Below are positions 17,772 through 25,953 of a stretch of 64,000 nucleotides of DNA, piece by piece. The position numbers and the translations under genes were made by a program. This DNA is from Variovorax fucosicus (lineage in GTDB: Bacteria > Pseudomonadota > Gammaproteobacteria > Burkholderiales > Burkholderiaceae_C). The notes beneath the pieces are model-generated. The model was not told the origin of the DNA and made no database searches. It was given only the letters and a program-made list of their open reading frames with translations. Within the stretch, counting starts at the first letter, position 1, and every line of letters starts with the position of its first letter. The stretch spans positions 930,001-994,000 of the forward strand of contig NZ_JASZYU010000002.1 of the NCBI RefSeq assembly GCF_030316825.1, in the 5' to 3' direction.

Positions 17772-17824
17772 TCCCGCAGAGCAGGCCGCAGTCTTTCTGG
17801 ACGGCTGCCTGCGCCCACGGCATG

Positions 17825-17859
17825 AGGGCTGGCGCTTGAAAAGGCTCCAGCCCTTTTTT
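17825..17859 (+). terminator. Terminator/attenuator between rplT and pheS
   Basis: Stem AGGGCTGG (17825-17832) with CCAGCCCT (17847-17854), then TTTTTT. It lies 20 bp before pheS, so some readthrough is needed unless pheS has its own promoter. An ATG-AGG-GCT-GGC-GCT-TGA mini-frame (17822-17839) overlaps the stem but contains no Phe codons, so a pheM-like leader peptide is not supported. Confidence 0.75.
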
Positions 17860-17879
17860 ATTTCTCTCTCCGAATTCCT

Positions 17880-18956
17880 ATGAACGAGTTGGACTCCCTG
17901 GTCGACACCGCACGCGCTGACTTCGCCCTCGCGAAAGCGCCGGCGGATCTGGAGAATGCCAAGGCCCGCTTCCTCGGCAAGGCCGGTCGCATCACCGAAC
18001 TCATGAAGGGTATGGCGGCCCTCAGCGTCGACGAGAAGAAGTCGCGTGGCGCCGCCATCAACGTCGCCAAGCAGGCGATCGAGGCCGCGCTCAACCACCG
18101 CCGCCAGGCGCTGGCCGACGAAGAACTCGAAGTGCAGCTGCGCGCCGAGGCGCTCGACGTCACGCTGCCCGGCCGCCGCCGCGTGGGTGGAGGCCTGCAC
18201 CCGGTCAGCCGCACCATGGAGCGCATCGAAGCGATCTTCTCGAGCATGGGCTTCGACGTGGCCGATGGCCCCGAGGTCGAGAGCGACTGGCACAGCTTCA
18301 CCTCGCTCAACAACCCGCCGAACCATCCGGCGCGTTCGATGCAGGACACCTTCTACGTCGACATCGACGGCGAGGACGGTATCCCCTACAACCTGCGCCC
18401 GCACACCAGCCCGATGCAGGTGCGCTATGCGCATCAGCACATCAAGAAGCACGCGGCCGCGTTCGAGGCTGCGGCGGCCGATGCCACCGGCGCCACGCGC
18501 GCACCCGAGATCCGCGTGATCGCACCGGGCCGCACCTACCGCGTCGACAGCGACGCCACGCATTCGCCGATGTTCCACCAGTGCGAAGGCCTGTGGCTCG
18601 GCGAGAACGTGAGCTTCAAGGATCTGAAGGTCGTCTTCACCGATTTCTGCCGCACTTTCTTCGAAAGCGACGACCTGGTGCTGCGCTTCCGCCCGAGCTT
18701 CTTTCCGTTCACCGAGCCAAGCGCCGAGATCGACATCCAGTTCCAGAGCGGCCCGCTGGCCGGCCGCTGGCTCGAAGTCGCGGGCTCGGGCCAAGTGCAC
18801 CCGAACGTGGTGCGCAACATGGGCCTCGACCCCGAGCGCTACATTGGCTTCGCCTTCGGCATGGGCCCGGATCGGCTCACCATGCTGCGCTATGGGGTGA
18901 ACGACCTGCGCCTGTTCTTCGACGGCGACCTTCGCTTTCTGAGCCAGTTCCAGTAA
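17880..18956 (+). CDS. pheS: Phenylalanine-tRNA ligase alpha subunit
   Basis: 358 residues. The N-terminal coiled coil ([20 protein letters not shown]) is followed by the catalytic core with [35 protein letters not shown] and the class II motif 3 region [17 protein letters not shown]. It forms an alpha2-beta2 enzyme with PheT. The sequence upstream of the ATG (ctctccgaattcct) shows no recognisable Shine-Dalgarno, which is unusual in this window. An extended insertion [17 protein letters not shown] sits before [13 protein letters not shown]. Confidence 0.96.
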   Translation: MNELDSLVDTARADFALAKAPADLENAKARFLGKAGRITELMKGMAALSVDEKKSRGAAINVAKQAIEAALNHRRQALADEELEVQLRAEALDVTLPGRRRVGGGLHPVSRTMERIEAIFSSMGFDVADGPEVESDWHSFTSLNNPPNHPARSMQDTFYVDIDGEDGIPYNLRPHTSPMQVRYAHQHIKKHAAAFEAAAADATGATRAPEIRVIAPGRTYRVDSDATHSPMFHQCEGLWLGENVSFKDLKVVFTDFCRTFFESDDLVLRFRPSFFPFTEPSAEIDIQFQSGPLAGRWLEVAGSGQVHPNVVRNMGLDPERYIGFAFGMGPDRLTMLRYGVNDLRLFFDGDLRFLSQFQ

Positions 18957-18980
18957 ACCGACAAGAACGAGAACAACGAG

Positions 18981-21422
18981 ATGCAATTCCCCGAGTCCTG
19001 GTTGCGAGAGTTCTGCAACCCGCCGCTGTCGAGCGAACAACTGGCCGAGACGCTCACCATGGGCGGTTTCGAGGTCGAAGAACGCCGCCCGGTGGCGCCG
19101 CCCTTCAGCAAGATCGTGGTCGGCGAAATCAAGGAAGCCGTGCAGCACCCGAACGCCGATCGCCTGCGCGTGTGCCAGGTCGACGCGGGGCAGGGCGCCT
19201 TGCTCAACATCGTTTGCGGTGCACCCAACGCGCGCGTCGGCATCAAGGTGCCTTGCGCATTGGTCGGCGCAGAACTGCCGCCCGGCGAAGACGGCAAGCC
19301 CTTCCTCATCAAACTCGGCAAGCTGCGCGGCGTCGAGAGCCAGGGTATGCTGTGCTCGGCGCGCGAACTGCAGCTCAGCGAAGACCACGGTGGGCTGCTC
19401 GAACTCGCGGCCGATGTGCCGGTGGGTGCAGACGTGCGGGATGTGCTCAAGCTCGACGACGCACTGCTCACGCTCAAGCTCACGCCGAACCTGGCCCATG
19501 GCCTGAGCGTCTACGGCATCGCACGCGAGCTGGCCGCCCTGACGGGCGCGCCCCTCAAGACACCGGCCGTGCCAGCGATCACTGCATCGTTTGCCGACGT
19601 GCTGCCCGTCAAGGTCGACGCGCCCGAACTCTGCGGCCGTTTCTCGGGCCGCATCGTGCGCGGCGTGAACACCCGGGCGGCTACGCCGGCCTGGATGGTC
19701 GAGCGCCTGTCGCGCTGCGGGCAGCGCAGCGTGACGGCGCTGGTCGACATCTCGAACTACGTGATGTTCGAGCTGGGCCAGCCCTCGCACATCTTCGACC
19801 TCGACAAGCTCCACGGCGGCCTCACGGTACGTTGGGGCAAGGCGGGCGAGCAGCTCAAGCTGCTGAACGGCAACACCGTCACGGTCGATGAAAAGGTCGG
19901 CGTGATCTCGGACGAGCGCGAGGTCGAGTCGCTGGCCGGCATCATGGGCGGCGACGCCACATCGGTGACCGACGACACGAAGAACATCTATGTCGAGGCC
20001 GCGTTCTGGTGGCCCGAGGCGATCCAGGGGCGCTCGCGCCGTTTCAACTTCTCGACCGATGCGGGCCACCGCTTCGAGCGCGGCGTCGATCCGAGCCGCA
20101 CCGTCGGGGTCATCGAGCGCATCACGCAGCTGGTGCTCGAGATCTGTGGCGGCCAGGCCGGCGCGATGGACGACCAGACGCTGAAGCTGCCCGAGGCCAA
20201 GCCCGTTACCTTGCGCGTGGCCCGTGCCGCGCGTGTGATCGGCATGCCGCTGACCCAGGCCCAGTGCGTCGATGCCCTGGGCCGCCTCGGCCTGCCGATC
20301 GAGGAGGGCGATGGCACGCTGCGCGTGACGCCGCCGCCGCACCGCTTCGACCTGCTGATCGAGGAAGACCTGATCGAGGAAGTTGCACGCCTCATCGGCT
20401 ACAACAACCTGCCGACCACGCCGCCGCTCGCACCGATCACCGCGCGTGTGAGGCCCGAAGTGCAACGCGGCTCTTTCGCGCTGCGCCATCGCGTCGCCGC
20501 GCTCGGCTACCAGGAAACCATCAACTTCAGCTTTGTAGAAGCGCACTGGGAGCAAGACCTTGCAGGCAATGCCAACCCGGTCAAGCTGCTGAACCCGATT
20601 GCCAGCCAGATGAGCGTGATGCGCTCGTCGCTGCTCGGCTCGCTGTTGCAGGTGCTCAAGTTCAACCTCGACCGCAAGGCGCCGCGCGTGCGCGTGTTCG
20701 AGGTGGGCCGCGTGTTCGTGCGCGACGACAGCGTGGCCACGACCGACAGCACCGTCAAGGGCGTCCGCCAGCCGATGCGCGTGGCCGGCCTTGCGTGGGG
20801 CGACGCCGACGAATCGCGCTGGGACGGCAAGCCGCAGCGCACCGACTTCTTCGACGTCAAGGGCGATGTCGAGGCGCTGCTGGCGCCGCTGCTGCCCACC
20901 TTCGAGCCGACCGAACACCCCGCGCTGCACCCGGGGCGGGCGGCGCGCGTGCGTGTCGATGGCTGTGACATCGGCGTGGTCGGCGAACTGCACCCGCGCT
21001 GGCGCCAGAAGTGGGAGCTGGCGCAGGCGCCGGTGCTGTTCGAGCTGGACCTCGATGCGGTCAGCGCACGGCCCGTGCCGGTCGCGCAGCCGGTGCCGCG
21101 CCACCAGGCCGTCGAGCGCGACATTGCCGTGGTGGTGGCCGAAGCCGTCACGCACGACGCGTTGATGGAAACGATCGAGGCCGCCTCGGCCGATGCCGGC
21201 TTGCTTCAGGGCGCGACCCTGTTCGACATCTACCGCCCGCAGCCGGCGCGCGACGGCGCTGCGGTTTCATCGGCAGGTTTGGCGCAGGGCGAGAAGAGCA
21301 TGGCGGTGCGCCTGAGCTTTCAGAGCGACGCGGCCACGCTGACCGACGAGCAGATCGAACCCGCCGTGCGCGCCATCATCGACCAGCTCGGTGCCCGGCT
21401 CGGCGCCCGGCTGCGCGGATAA
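18981..21422 (+). CDS. pheT: Phenylalanine-tRNA ligase beta subunit
   Basis: 813 residues: MQFPESWLREFCNPPLSSEQ, a tRNA-binding EMAP-like domain (about 40-150; IVCGAPNARVGIKVP), B3/B4 editing domain, B5 region (HRFDLLIEEDLIEEVARLIGY), and a C-terminal ferredoxin-like anticodon domain (VPRHQAVERDIAVVV). It starts 24 bp after pheS. The C-terminus carries a repeated ending GARLGARLRG. It supplies editing and tRNA-Phe binding to the alpha2-beta2 synthetase. Confidence 0.96.
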   Translation: MQFPESWLREFCNPPLSSEQLAETLTMGGFEVEERRPVAPPFSKIVVGEIKEAVQHPNADRLRVCQVDAGQGALLNIVCGAPNARVGIKVPCALVGAELPPGEDGKPFLIKLGKLRGVESQGMLCSARELQLSEDHGGLLELAADVPVGADVRDVLKLDDALLTLKLTPNLAHGLSVYGIARELAALTGAPLKTPAVPAITASFADVLPVKVDAPELCGRFSGRIVRGVNTRAATPAWMVERLSRCGQRSVTALVDISNYVMFELGQPSHIFDLDKLHGGLTVRWGKAGEQLKLLNGNTVTVDEKVGVISDEREVESLAGIMGGDATSVTDDTKNIYVEAAFWWPEAIQGRSRRFNFSTDAGHRFERGVDPSRTVGVIERITQLVLEICGGQAGAMDDQTLKLPEAKPVTLRVARAARVIGMPLTQAQCVDALGRLGLPIEEGDGTLRVTPPPHRFDLLIEEDLIEEVARLIGYNNLPTTPPLAPITARVRPEVQRGSFALRHRVAALGYQETINFSFVEAHWEQDLAGNANPVKLLNPIASQMSVMRSSLLGSLLQVLKFNLDRKAPRVRVFEVGRVFVRDDSVATTDSTVKGVRQPMRVAGLAWGDADESRWDGKPQRTDFFDVKGDVEALLAPLLPTFEPTEHPALHPGRAARVRVDGCDIGVVGELHPRWRQKWELAQAPVLFELDLDAVSARPVPVAQPVPRHQAVERDIAVVVAEAVTHDALMETIEAASADAGLLQGATLFDIYRPQPARDGAAVSSAGLAQGEKSMAVRLSFQSDAATLTDEQIEPAVRAIIDQLGARLGARLRG

Positions 21423-21437
21423 CAGAGGACGATGATC

Positions 21438-21800
21438 ATGGAATTCACGCTCGAAGCCCTCGAAACGCCGGCCCTCACCAAGGCGCACCTGGCCGACCTG
21501 CTGTTCGAGCAGATCGGCCTGAACAAGCGCGAGTCCAAAGACATGGTCGAAGCGTTCTTCGACCTCATCGCCACCAGCCTGATCGAAGGCACCGACGTCA
21601 AGATCTCGGGCTTCGGCAATTTCCAGATCCGCACCAAGGCCCCGCGCCCGGGGCGCAATCCGCGCACTGGCGAAGCCATTCCGATCGGTGCGCGCCGCGT
21701 TGCCACGTTCCATGCGAGCGCCAAGCTCAAGGAACAGATTCACGGAAACATCACGGAAGATGGTGCACAAGAGGTCGAGTGGAGCATTGGTGCCGAATAG
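21438..21800 (+). CDS. ihfA: Integration host factor alpha subunit
   Basis: 120 residues from the ATG at 21438 (MEFTLEALETPALTKAHLAD), which is 8 nt from AGAGGA; an ATG six bases earlier is only 2 nt from that site. It has the HU/IHF fold with NKRESKDMVEAFFDLI, KISGFGNFQIRTKAPRPGRNP and the intercalating Pro in the arm. IHF bends DNA as an alpha/beta heterodimer. The location directly behind pheT is the standard one in proteobacteria. Confidence 0.94.
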   Translation: MEFTLEALETPALTKAHLADLLFEQIGLNKRESKDMVEAFFDLIATSLIEGTDVKISGFGNFQIRTKAPRPGRNPRTGEAIPIGARRVATFHASAKLKEQIHGNITEDGAQEVEWSIGAE

Positions 21801-21864
21801 TGCTTGGCGCCCGGAAGGTGCGTAGAGTAACCTCTGAGGTTTCGCGCGCACTGTCTTGATTTCA

Positions 21865-22329
21865 ATGGAGAAAACGCTCCCCCCGATTCCCGTCAAACGC
21901 TACTTCACGATCGGTGAGGTGGGCGAGCTTTGCGGCGTCAAGCCGCATGTGCTGCGCTACTGGGAGCAGGAGTTCACGCAACTGCGCCCGATGAAGCGGC
22001 GCGGCAACCGGCGCTACTACCAGCACCATGAAGTGCTCATGATCCGCCGCATCCGCGACCTGCTCTACGACCAGGGCTTCACCATCAGCGGCGCGCGCAA
22101 CAAGCTGCAGGAACTGGTGCAGCACGAACGCGACCGCCGCAAGGCCGGCGAGGTGCCGCTGGAAGGCGTCGAGGCCATCGAGATCGACCAGGAAGAGTTC
22201 GACGCCGCGGTGCAGGACGAAGAACTGCACATGCATGCCGCATCGTCGCAACGGCTTGCCCCATCGCTGCTGGCTCAGTTGCGCCGCGAACTCTTTGAAA
22301 TCCGCGAGCTGCTCAGCGCAGGACACTGA
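21865..22329 (+). CDS. MerR-family transcriptional regulator
   Basis: 154 residues from the ATG at 21865 (MEKTLPPIPVKRYFTIGEVGELCGV). The winged HTH includes KPHVLRYWEQEFTQLRP and RRYYQHHEVLMIRRIRDLLYDQGF, followed by a coiled-coil dimerisation helix. There is no metal-binding Cys pattern, so this is the short uncharacterised MerR type that lies between ihfA and tRNA-Pro in many beta- and gammaproteobacteria. The regulon is unknown. Confidence 0.92.
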   Translation: MEKTLPPIPVKRYFTIGEVGELCGVKPHVLRYWEQEFTQLRPMKRRGNRRYYQHHEVLMIRRIRDLLYDQGFTISGARNKLQELVQHERDRRKAGEVPLEGVEAIEIDQEEFDAAVQDEELHMHAASSQRLAPSLLAQLRRELFEIRELLSAGH

Positions 22330-22334
22330 AATCT

Positions 22335-22353
22335 GCCCGCTATAATTGCGGGC
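22335..22353 (+). promoter_or_regulatory. tRNA-Pro -10 element inside a palindrome
   Basis: GCCCGC-TATAATT-GCGGGC: a consensus -10 (TATAAT, 22341-22346) flanked by 6-bp inverted arms, 10 bp before the tRNA. The GC-rich discriminator fits a stringently controlled stable-RNA promoter. No clear -35 is seen. Confidence 0.55.
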
Positions 22354-22355
22354 TT

Positions 22356-22432
22356 CGGTGTGTGGCGCAGCCTGGTAGCGCACTTGCATGGGGTGCAAGG
22401 GGTCGAAGGTTCGAATCCTTTCACACCGACCA
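22356..22432 (+). tRNA. tRNA-Pro (anticodon GGG)
   Basis: 77 nt that fold into a cloverleaf: acceptor CGGTGTG/CACACCG, D arm GCGC-AGCCTGGTA-GCGC, anticodon arm CTTGC-ATGGGGT-GCAAG with anticodon GGG, T arm around TTCGAAT, and an encoded CCA end (22430-22432). It follows merR, as in related genomes, and has its own promoter and terminator. Confidence 0.95.
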
Positions 22433-22443
22433 ACAAAACGTCC

Positions 22444-22479
22444 AAGGGCGTCCGGATTCATCCTCCGGACGCCCTTTTT
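22444..22479 (+). terminator. Intrinsic terminator of tRNA-Pro
   Basis: A 13-bp perfect stem AAGGGCGTCCGGA/TCCGGACGCCCTT (22444-22456 and 22464-22476) with a 7-nt loop and a short T tail. Confidence 0.9.
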
Positions 22480-22516
22480 CTTTGGGGAACTGGGCGAATC
22501 GTGTCCGGAGGCATTC

Positions 22517-22672
22517 AGCGGCCGATTTGCCATGCTCGACGATGGGAAAGCGTTCAATCTGGTGCCGTGGCCGCCGATCGCGGACGAGTATCTTGGGCCG
22601 CAGGTTTCGGTCGTCTTGCGAGGCTCCTCAGCAGCATGGAGTTTTGGCAAGAGCCGGACCGTTGGCATCTAG
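22517..22672 (+). pseudogene. Fragment resembling the C-terminus of a VirD2/DUF3363-type relaxase
   Basis: The frame ending at the TAG 22670-22672 reads GRFAMLDDGKAFNLVPWPP, then IADEYLGPQVSVVLRG and SAAWSFGKSR. This looks like the last 45-50 residues of the large relaxase (DUF3363) of Tn4371-like integrative elements, whose C-terminus I recall as FAMLDDGxGFxLVPW. There is no start codon with a ribosome site, and the frame upstream is the tRNA terminator. It lies directly behind tRNA-Pro, a common integration site. The assignment is from memory of the family and needs a search. Confidence 0.5.
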
Positions 22673-22690
22673 CAGTCACTCACGAGCAGA

Positions 22691-23059
22691 TCAAAGCCCT
22701 CGCTGGTCAAATGCTTGGCGTGCCTTCTGGACCGACGGCAGCTTGACCATCGTCCAATCGTGCAGTGCACGCAACGGCTGTTGCAAGGTGCGCCCAAGCG
22801 GTGTGATGTCGTACTCAACTGCAACGGGCGAAACCGGAATGACGCGACGGGAGACCAAGCCGTTGCGTTCGAGGCGGCGAAGGCTCTGGGTCAGCGCCTT
22901 CTGGGTGACGCCTTCCAGGCGACGCTTGATGGCGTTGAACCGGTGCGGCTCGTCCTCCAGCACGGCCAAAATCATCATCGACCACTTGTCCGCGATCTGG
23001 TCGAACAAAGCTCGACTCGGACAATCTGAAGAAAAGCATTCCGGCGTGATCTTTGGCAT
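22691..23059 (-). CDS. HxlR-family transcriptional regulator
   Basis: 122 residues from the ATG at 23059 (MPKITPECFSSDCPSRALFD). The winged HTH has IADKWSMMILAVLEDEPHRFN, RRLEGVTQKALTQSLRRLERNGLV and the wing RRVIPVSPVAVEYDITPLG. HxlR-family proteins sense aldehydes, quinones or disulfide stress; Cys9 and Cys14 near the N-terminus could act as redox sensors. It lies downstream of the Old Yellow Enzyme gene on the same strand, and its promoter matches the one in front of that gene, so joint regulation is likely. Confidence 0.88.
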   Translation of the reverse strand: MPKITPECFSSDCPSRALFDQIADKWSMMILAVLEDEPHRFNAIKRRLEGVTQKALTQSLRRLERNGLVSRRVIPVSPVAVEYDITPLGRTLQQPLRALHDWTMVKLPSVQKARQAFDQRGL

Positions 23060-23076
23060 TGGGCGGTTTCCTTCGC

Positions 23077-23129
23077 GATACCTAGGCGATCCTAAGTGTC
23101 TGATTGAAGTCAAGTCTACTTTGTGTACC
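23077..23129 (-). promoter_or_regulatory. hxlR promoter/operator region
   Basis: Read on the minus strand, this block aligns with 24604-24659 on the plus strand: GGTA-C/T-ACA-A/G-AGTA at one end, AG-A/G-CACTT in the middle, and CAGG/TAGGTAT then GGAAACCG just before the ATG. Conservation in front of two hxlR copies marks it as the control region. Confidence 0.55.
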
Positions 23130-23455
23130 TTGGTAGCTCCCGCGCGACGGGCAAACGACGCAAAGAGAGGAGATCCGTATCGCGACTTGCGTATTGCACA
23201 AACACCAGAAACATGGATCACGAGCTCGCTCAATCGATTCCTTGCCCACGCCAAAAAATCTGTCCTGACCTTTGGCTGTTGGGCGCTCCGCAGCCAAGCG
23301 ACCTCGAGTTCGCATCCCGCCATGCACGCAGAAACTGGTTGCGTCCTGCCGCCACTGGGAGCCGTCTAAGGTGTCCAGATTTAGGCACTGAAGAAGGCTT
23401 CGGCCACTATTTGAAAGTGGCCGACTAGCGATCTGTGATCAGCGTCGCAGTTGCA
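23130..23455. other. Gene-free stretch between hxlR and the flavin oxidoreductase
   Basis: No convincing coding sequence. It contains a 9-bp hairpin TCGGCCACT-7 nt-AGTGGCCGA (23400-23424), 32 bp behind the stop of the flavin oxidoreductase, which may stabilise or end that transcript; there is no U tract. Confidence 0.4.
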
Positions 23456-24571
23456 TCAGACGAGCGCACCCAGTGCGGCGGCATCAAAGCCCTGCAGGTT
23501 CTTGTGATCGCCCGATTGGATTTTTGAAACCCAGTGCGGGTCGCCGAGCAATGCACGGCCGACGGCAATCAGGTCGAACTCGTTGCGTTCCATGCGCTCG
23601 ACCAATCGCTGCACGCTCGCCGCTTTCGATCCCTTGCCGGCAAAGGCGTTCAGGACGTCGCCGTCCAGGCCGACAGAGCCCACGCTGATCGTGGTCGCGC
23701 CGGTCAGCTTCTTGGCCCAGCCCGCGCAGTTCAGGCCGTTTTCGCCGTCGAGCTCCGGAAATTCCGGCTCCCAGAAACGCCGCTGCGAGCAATGCAACAC
23801 GTCCACGCCAGCTTCCACGAGCGGCAGCAGCCAATCCGTCATTTCCTTGGGGGTGGGTGCGAGACGCACGGTCAGGTCCTGCTGCTTCCATTGGCTGACG
23901 CGCATGATGATCGGAAAGTCGGGACCCACCGCCTTGCGGATGGCAGCCACGATCTCGCTGGCGAACCGCGAACGCTCCTTGAGTGTGGCGCCGCCATACC
24001 GATCGGTGCGCCTGTTGGTGCCGGACCAGAAGAACTGGTCGATGAGGTAGCCGTGTGCACCATGAACTTCCACGGTATCGAAGCCCAAGCGCTTGGCATC
24101 TTCCGCGGCTGCGGCGAACGCCGCCACGGTGTCCGCGATCGCTTCCTCGGTCATGGCTTCACCGCGCGGCTTGTCCGGTGCGTCCAGGCCCGACGGGCTT
24201 TCCACGGGCGAATCGGGTTCCCACTCGGTGTAGCGCGCCGAACCGGTATGCCAGAGCTGTGGACCCATGCGGCCGCCCGCTGCGTGCACGGCATCGATCA
24301 CCCCCTTCCAGCCGGCCAGCGCGGCTTCGCCGTGGAAGAACGGGATGTTGGGATCGTTGCGGGAGGCAGGGCGATTGACCACCGTACCCTCCGAAAGAAT
24401 CAGCCCGACCTGGCCTTCTGCACGGCGCCGGTAGTAGGCCGCATTCGCCTCGACGGGAACACCGTTGGGCGAGAAGGTGCGGGTCATCGGCGCCATGACA
24501 AGCCGATTCTTGAGCTGGAGGTTCTTGACGGTGAGTGGCTGGAACAGCGCGCTGGTGTCGACGGATGACAT
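23456..24571 (-). CDS. NADH:flavin oxidoreductase / Old Yellow Enzyme family (alkene reductase)
   Basis: 371 residues, one FMN TIM barrel. LFQPLTVKNLQLKNRLVMAP opens the fold, VEVHGAHGYLIDQFF carries the paired His that bind substrate carbonyls, TNRRTDRYGG is the family signature and GRALLGDPHWV binds the FMN phosphate. Such enzymes reduce enones, maleimides or nitro compounds with NAD(P)H. Divergent from it lies a collapsed hxlR copy whose promoter survives, and an intact HxlR gene is downstream, so induction by electrophiles is the likely logic. Confidence 0.9.
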   Translation of the reverse strand: MSSVDTSALFQPLTVKNLQLKNRLVMAPMTRTFSPNGVPVEANAAYYRRRAEGQVGLILSEGTVVNRPASRNDPNIPFFHGEAALAGWKGVIDAVHAAGGRMGPQLWHTGSARYTEWEPDSPVESPSGLDAPDKPRGEAMTEEAIADTVAAFAAAAEDAKRLGFDTVEVHGAHGYLIDQFFWSGTNRRTDRYGGATLKERSRFASEIVAAIRKAVGPDFPIIMRVSQWKQQDLTVRLAPTPKEMTDWLLPLVEAGVDVLHCSQRRFWEPEFPELDGENGLNCAGWAKKLTGATTISVGSVGLDGDVLNAFAGKGSKAASVQRLVERMERNEFDLIAVGRALLGDPHWVSKIQSGDHKNLQGFDAAALGALV

Positions 24572-24632
24572 GGGTAACTCTCAGTTGTAAAGACCTGGCG
24601 AATGGTATACAGAGTAAACCTAGTGTCAATTA

Positions 24633-24648
24633 GGCACTTTAAAGTGCC
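24633..24648. promoter_or_regulatory. Perfect palindrome, candidate HxlR operator
   Basis: GGCACTTTAAAGTGCC, 16 bp, in the intergenic region of the flavin oxidoreductase gene. The matching block in front of the intact hxlR has only a CACTT half, so the affinity of the two sites may differ. Confidence 0.55.
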
Positions 24649-24673
24649 CAGGTATATCCGAGGAAACCGAGCC

Positions 24674-24757
24674 ATGATCGAGCGGCAACTGGAAGGCATC
24701 ACGCAGAAAGCGCTCACCCAGTGCCTGCGGCGGCGCAGATGCCTCGCGGCAGCTTAG
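24674..24757 (+). pseudogene. Collapsed hxlR copy
   Basis: A 27-residue frame beginning MIERQLEGITQKALTQCLRR. It matches KRRLEGVTQKALTQSLRR of the intact HxlR protein, but starts in the middle of that protein and ends a few codons later. The ATG sits at exactly the position of the intact gene's start relative to the conserved GGAAACCG leader, so the first half of the gene was deleted internally. The tail is frameshifted. Confidence 0.7.
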
Positions 24758-24905
24758 AGAGAACATTCGACCGTCACATGCCGATCGCGCCGTTTGCGCG
24801 CGCCTAAGCACCTGGCACGGAGGGAATGTTTTCCCACTCCTCGCGACCACGCTCGACCTTGGCGAATTTGTGGATTTGCCTGGATGGCGCCCGCGTCGGC
24901 GGCGT

Positions 24906-25847
24906 TCAGGCCACTGCGAGCTGGCTCAACTTCCTAAAGTGACGGCCCAGGTCGTCGATGAGTTCGGTGGCCAGCTCGGTTTTCTGGCGCCCCTTCCTGC
25001 TCACCACGAAGAAGTCGATTGGCACCACGGGATTCACCAGCGTCTGCACTTCCACGTCGTAGCGCGCGCAGGCTGGAAGCACAAACCCAGGCAGGGCGGC
25101 GACCCCATGCCCTGCCTCCACCATCGCGATGATGGCCTGGATGTTCTGCAGTGCTCCACTGAACGCGGGTGCCACGGCCAGCCCGCGCAGCTGAGCGTCC
25201 ACGAGCTTCTGGATCGGGTTCTCTATGGGCAACGCAAGCAGGCGTTGACCCGCGAACTCCGCCCACGCGGCGCGCTTGCCTGCGCTGGCCGGCCGTGTGC
25301 GCGTGCCGGCCAGGGTGCGACGACCCGATTTCGGACTGACGCGCACCATCGGAAAAGTGGCTAGCAACTGCCGTTCGATGCCCGATGCTGGCTTAAAGAA
25401 GGCGCCCAGACCGAGGTCGACTTCACCTGCGTCAATGCCCAGCAGAATCTGCTGGCGATCCAGGTCGCTGACATTCACGCGGGTGCTGGCTTGCACCAAG
25501 CGAAACTCATTGAGCCACTGCGGCAGCACACTGGAGGCGATCAGCGGTGTTGCGGCCAGCGAGACCTGCTGCGCGGCCTCGGCCGACAGCTGCCCGATGT
25601 TGGATGTGGCCCGGTCCCAGTCGGCCAGCATGCCGCGCGCGGTCGGCAGCAAGGCCTCTCCTGCCGGCGTCAGGCGCACCGAACGCGTTGTGCGGTCGAA
25701 CAGGCGGGCACCGACCTGCGCTTCGAAATCCTTGAGCATCAGGCTCAGCCCGGCCTGCGTCACGAAGGTCTCTTCGGCGGCGCGCGTGAAGCTGCCCAGT
25801 CGGGCAATGGCCAGGAAGGCCTGAAGCTGCCGGGTGTTTATATTCAT
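24906..25847 (-). CDS. LysR-family transcriptional regulator (monooxygenase cluster)
   Basis: 313 residues. The N-terminal HTH MNINTRQLQAFLAIARLGSF, with RAAEETFVTQAGLSLMLKDFE, is followed by the LysR effector domain. It is divergent from the monooxygenase operon starting at 25954, the classical LysR layout. The 106-bp intergenic region holds a 36-bp block that is nearly identical to the promoter region of the second LysR gene at 36771. The inducer is presumably an aromatic or N-acyl compound, but cannot be named. Confidence 0.9.
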   Translation of the reverse strand: MNINTRQLQAFLAIARLGSFTRAAEETFVTQAGLSLMLKDFEAQVGARLFDRTTRSVRLTPAGEALLPTARGMLADWDRATSNIGQLSAEAAQQVSLAATPLIASSVLPQWLNEFRLVQASTRVNVSDLDRQQILLGIDAGEVDLGLGAFFKPASGIERQLLATFPMVRVSPKSGRRTLAGTRTRPASAGKRAAWAEFAGQRLLALPIENPIQKLVDAQLRGLAVAPAFSGALQNIQAIIAMVEAGHGVAALPGFVLPACARYDVEVQTLVNPVVPIDFFVVSRKGRQKTELATELIDDLGRHFRKLSQLAVA

Positions 25848-25854
25848 TGCTGAA

Positions 25855-25890
25855 GGATATTAATTGATTTGATAATTTAACTTCACAAAT
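25855..25890. promoter_or_regulatory. LysR-type control block, copy 1
   Basis: 36 bp from GGATATTAATTGATTT to CTTCACAAAT, containing an imperfect inverted repeat ATATTAA-5-TTGATAA that fits a LysR T-N11-A box. 33 of 36 bases match 36863-36898. Confidence 0.65.
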
Positions 25891-25953
25891 TTGTCTCACT
25901 GCGATGCAATTCAGTGCTGGCCGATGGGGCCAGATGTATCAAAGGATGGAGAC

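Larger units (their letters stand above)
24572..24905. other. Divergent control region and hxlR scar
   Basis: Contains the hxlR-type promoter block at 24604-24659 with the perfect 16-bp palindrome GGCACTTTAAAGTGCC (24633-24648), the hxlR remnant at 24674-24757, and 148 bp behind it in which I see no gene. Confidence 0.6.

Noticed and set aside
17822..17839. Leader peptide controlling pheST
   Set aside because: The mini-frame MRAGA has no Phe codons and overlaps the terminator stem, unlike pheM.
16779..21155. Very long antisense open frame (about 1450 codons) opposite infC-pheST
   Set aside because: It is a high-GC codon-bias shadow: the plus strand encodes complete rpmI, rplT, pheS and pheT, and the antisense translation is low-complexity H/R/A-rich with no domain.
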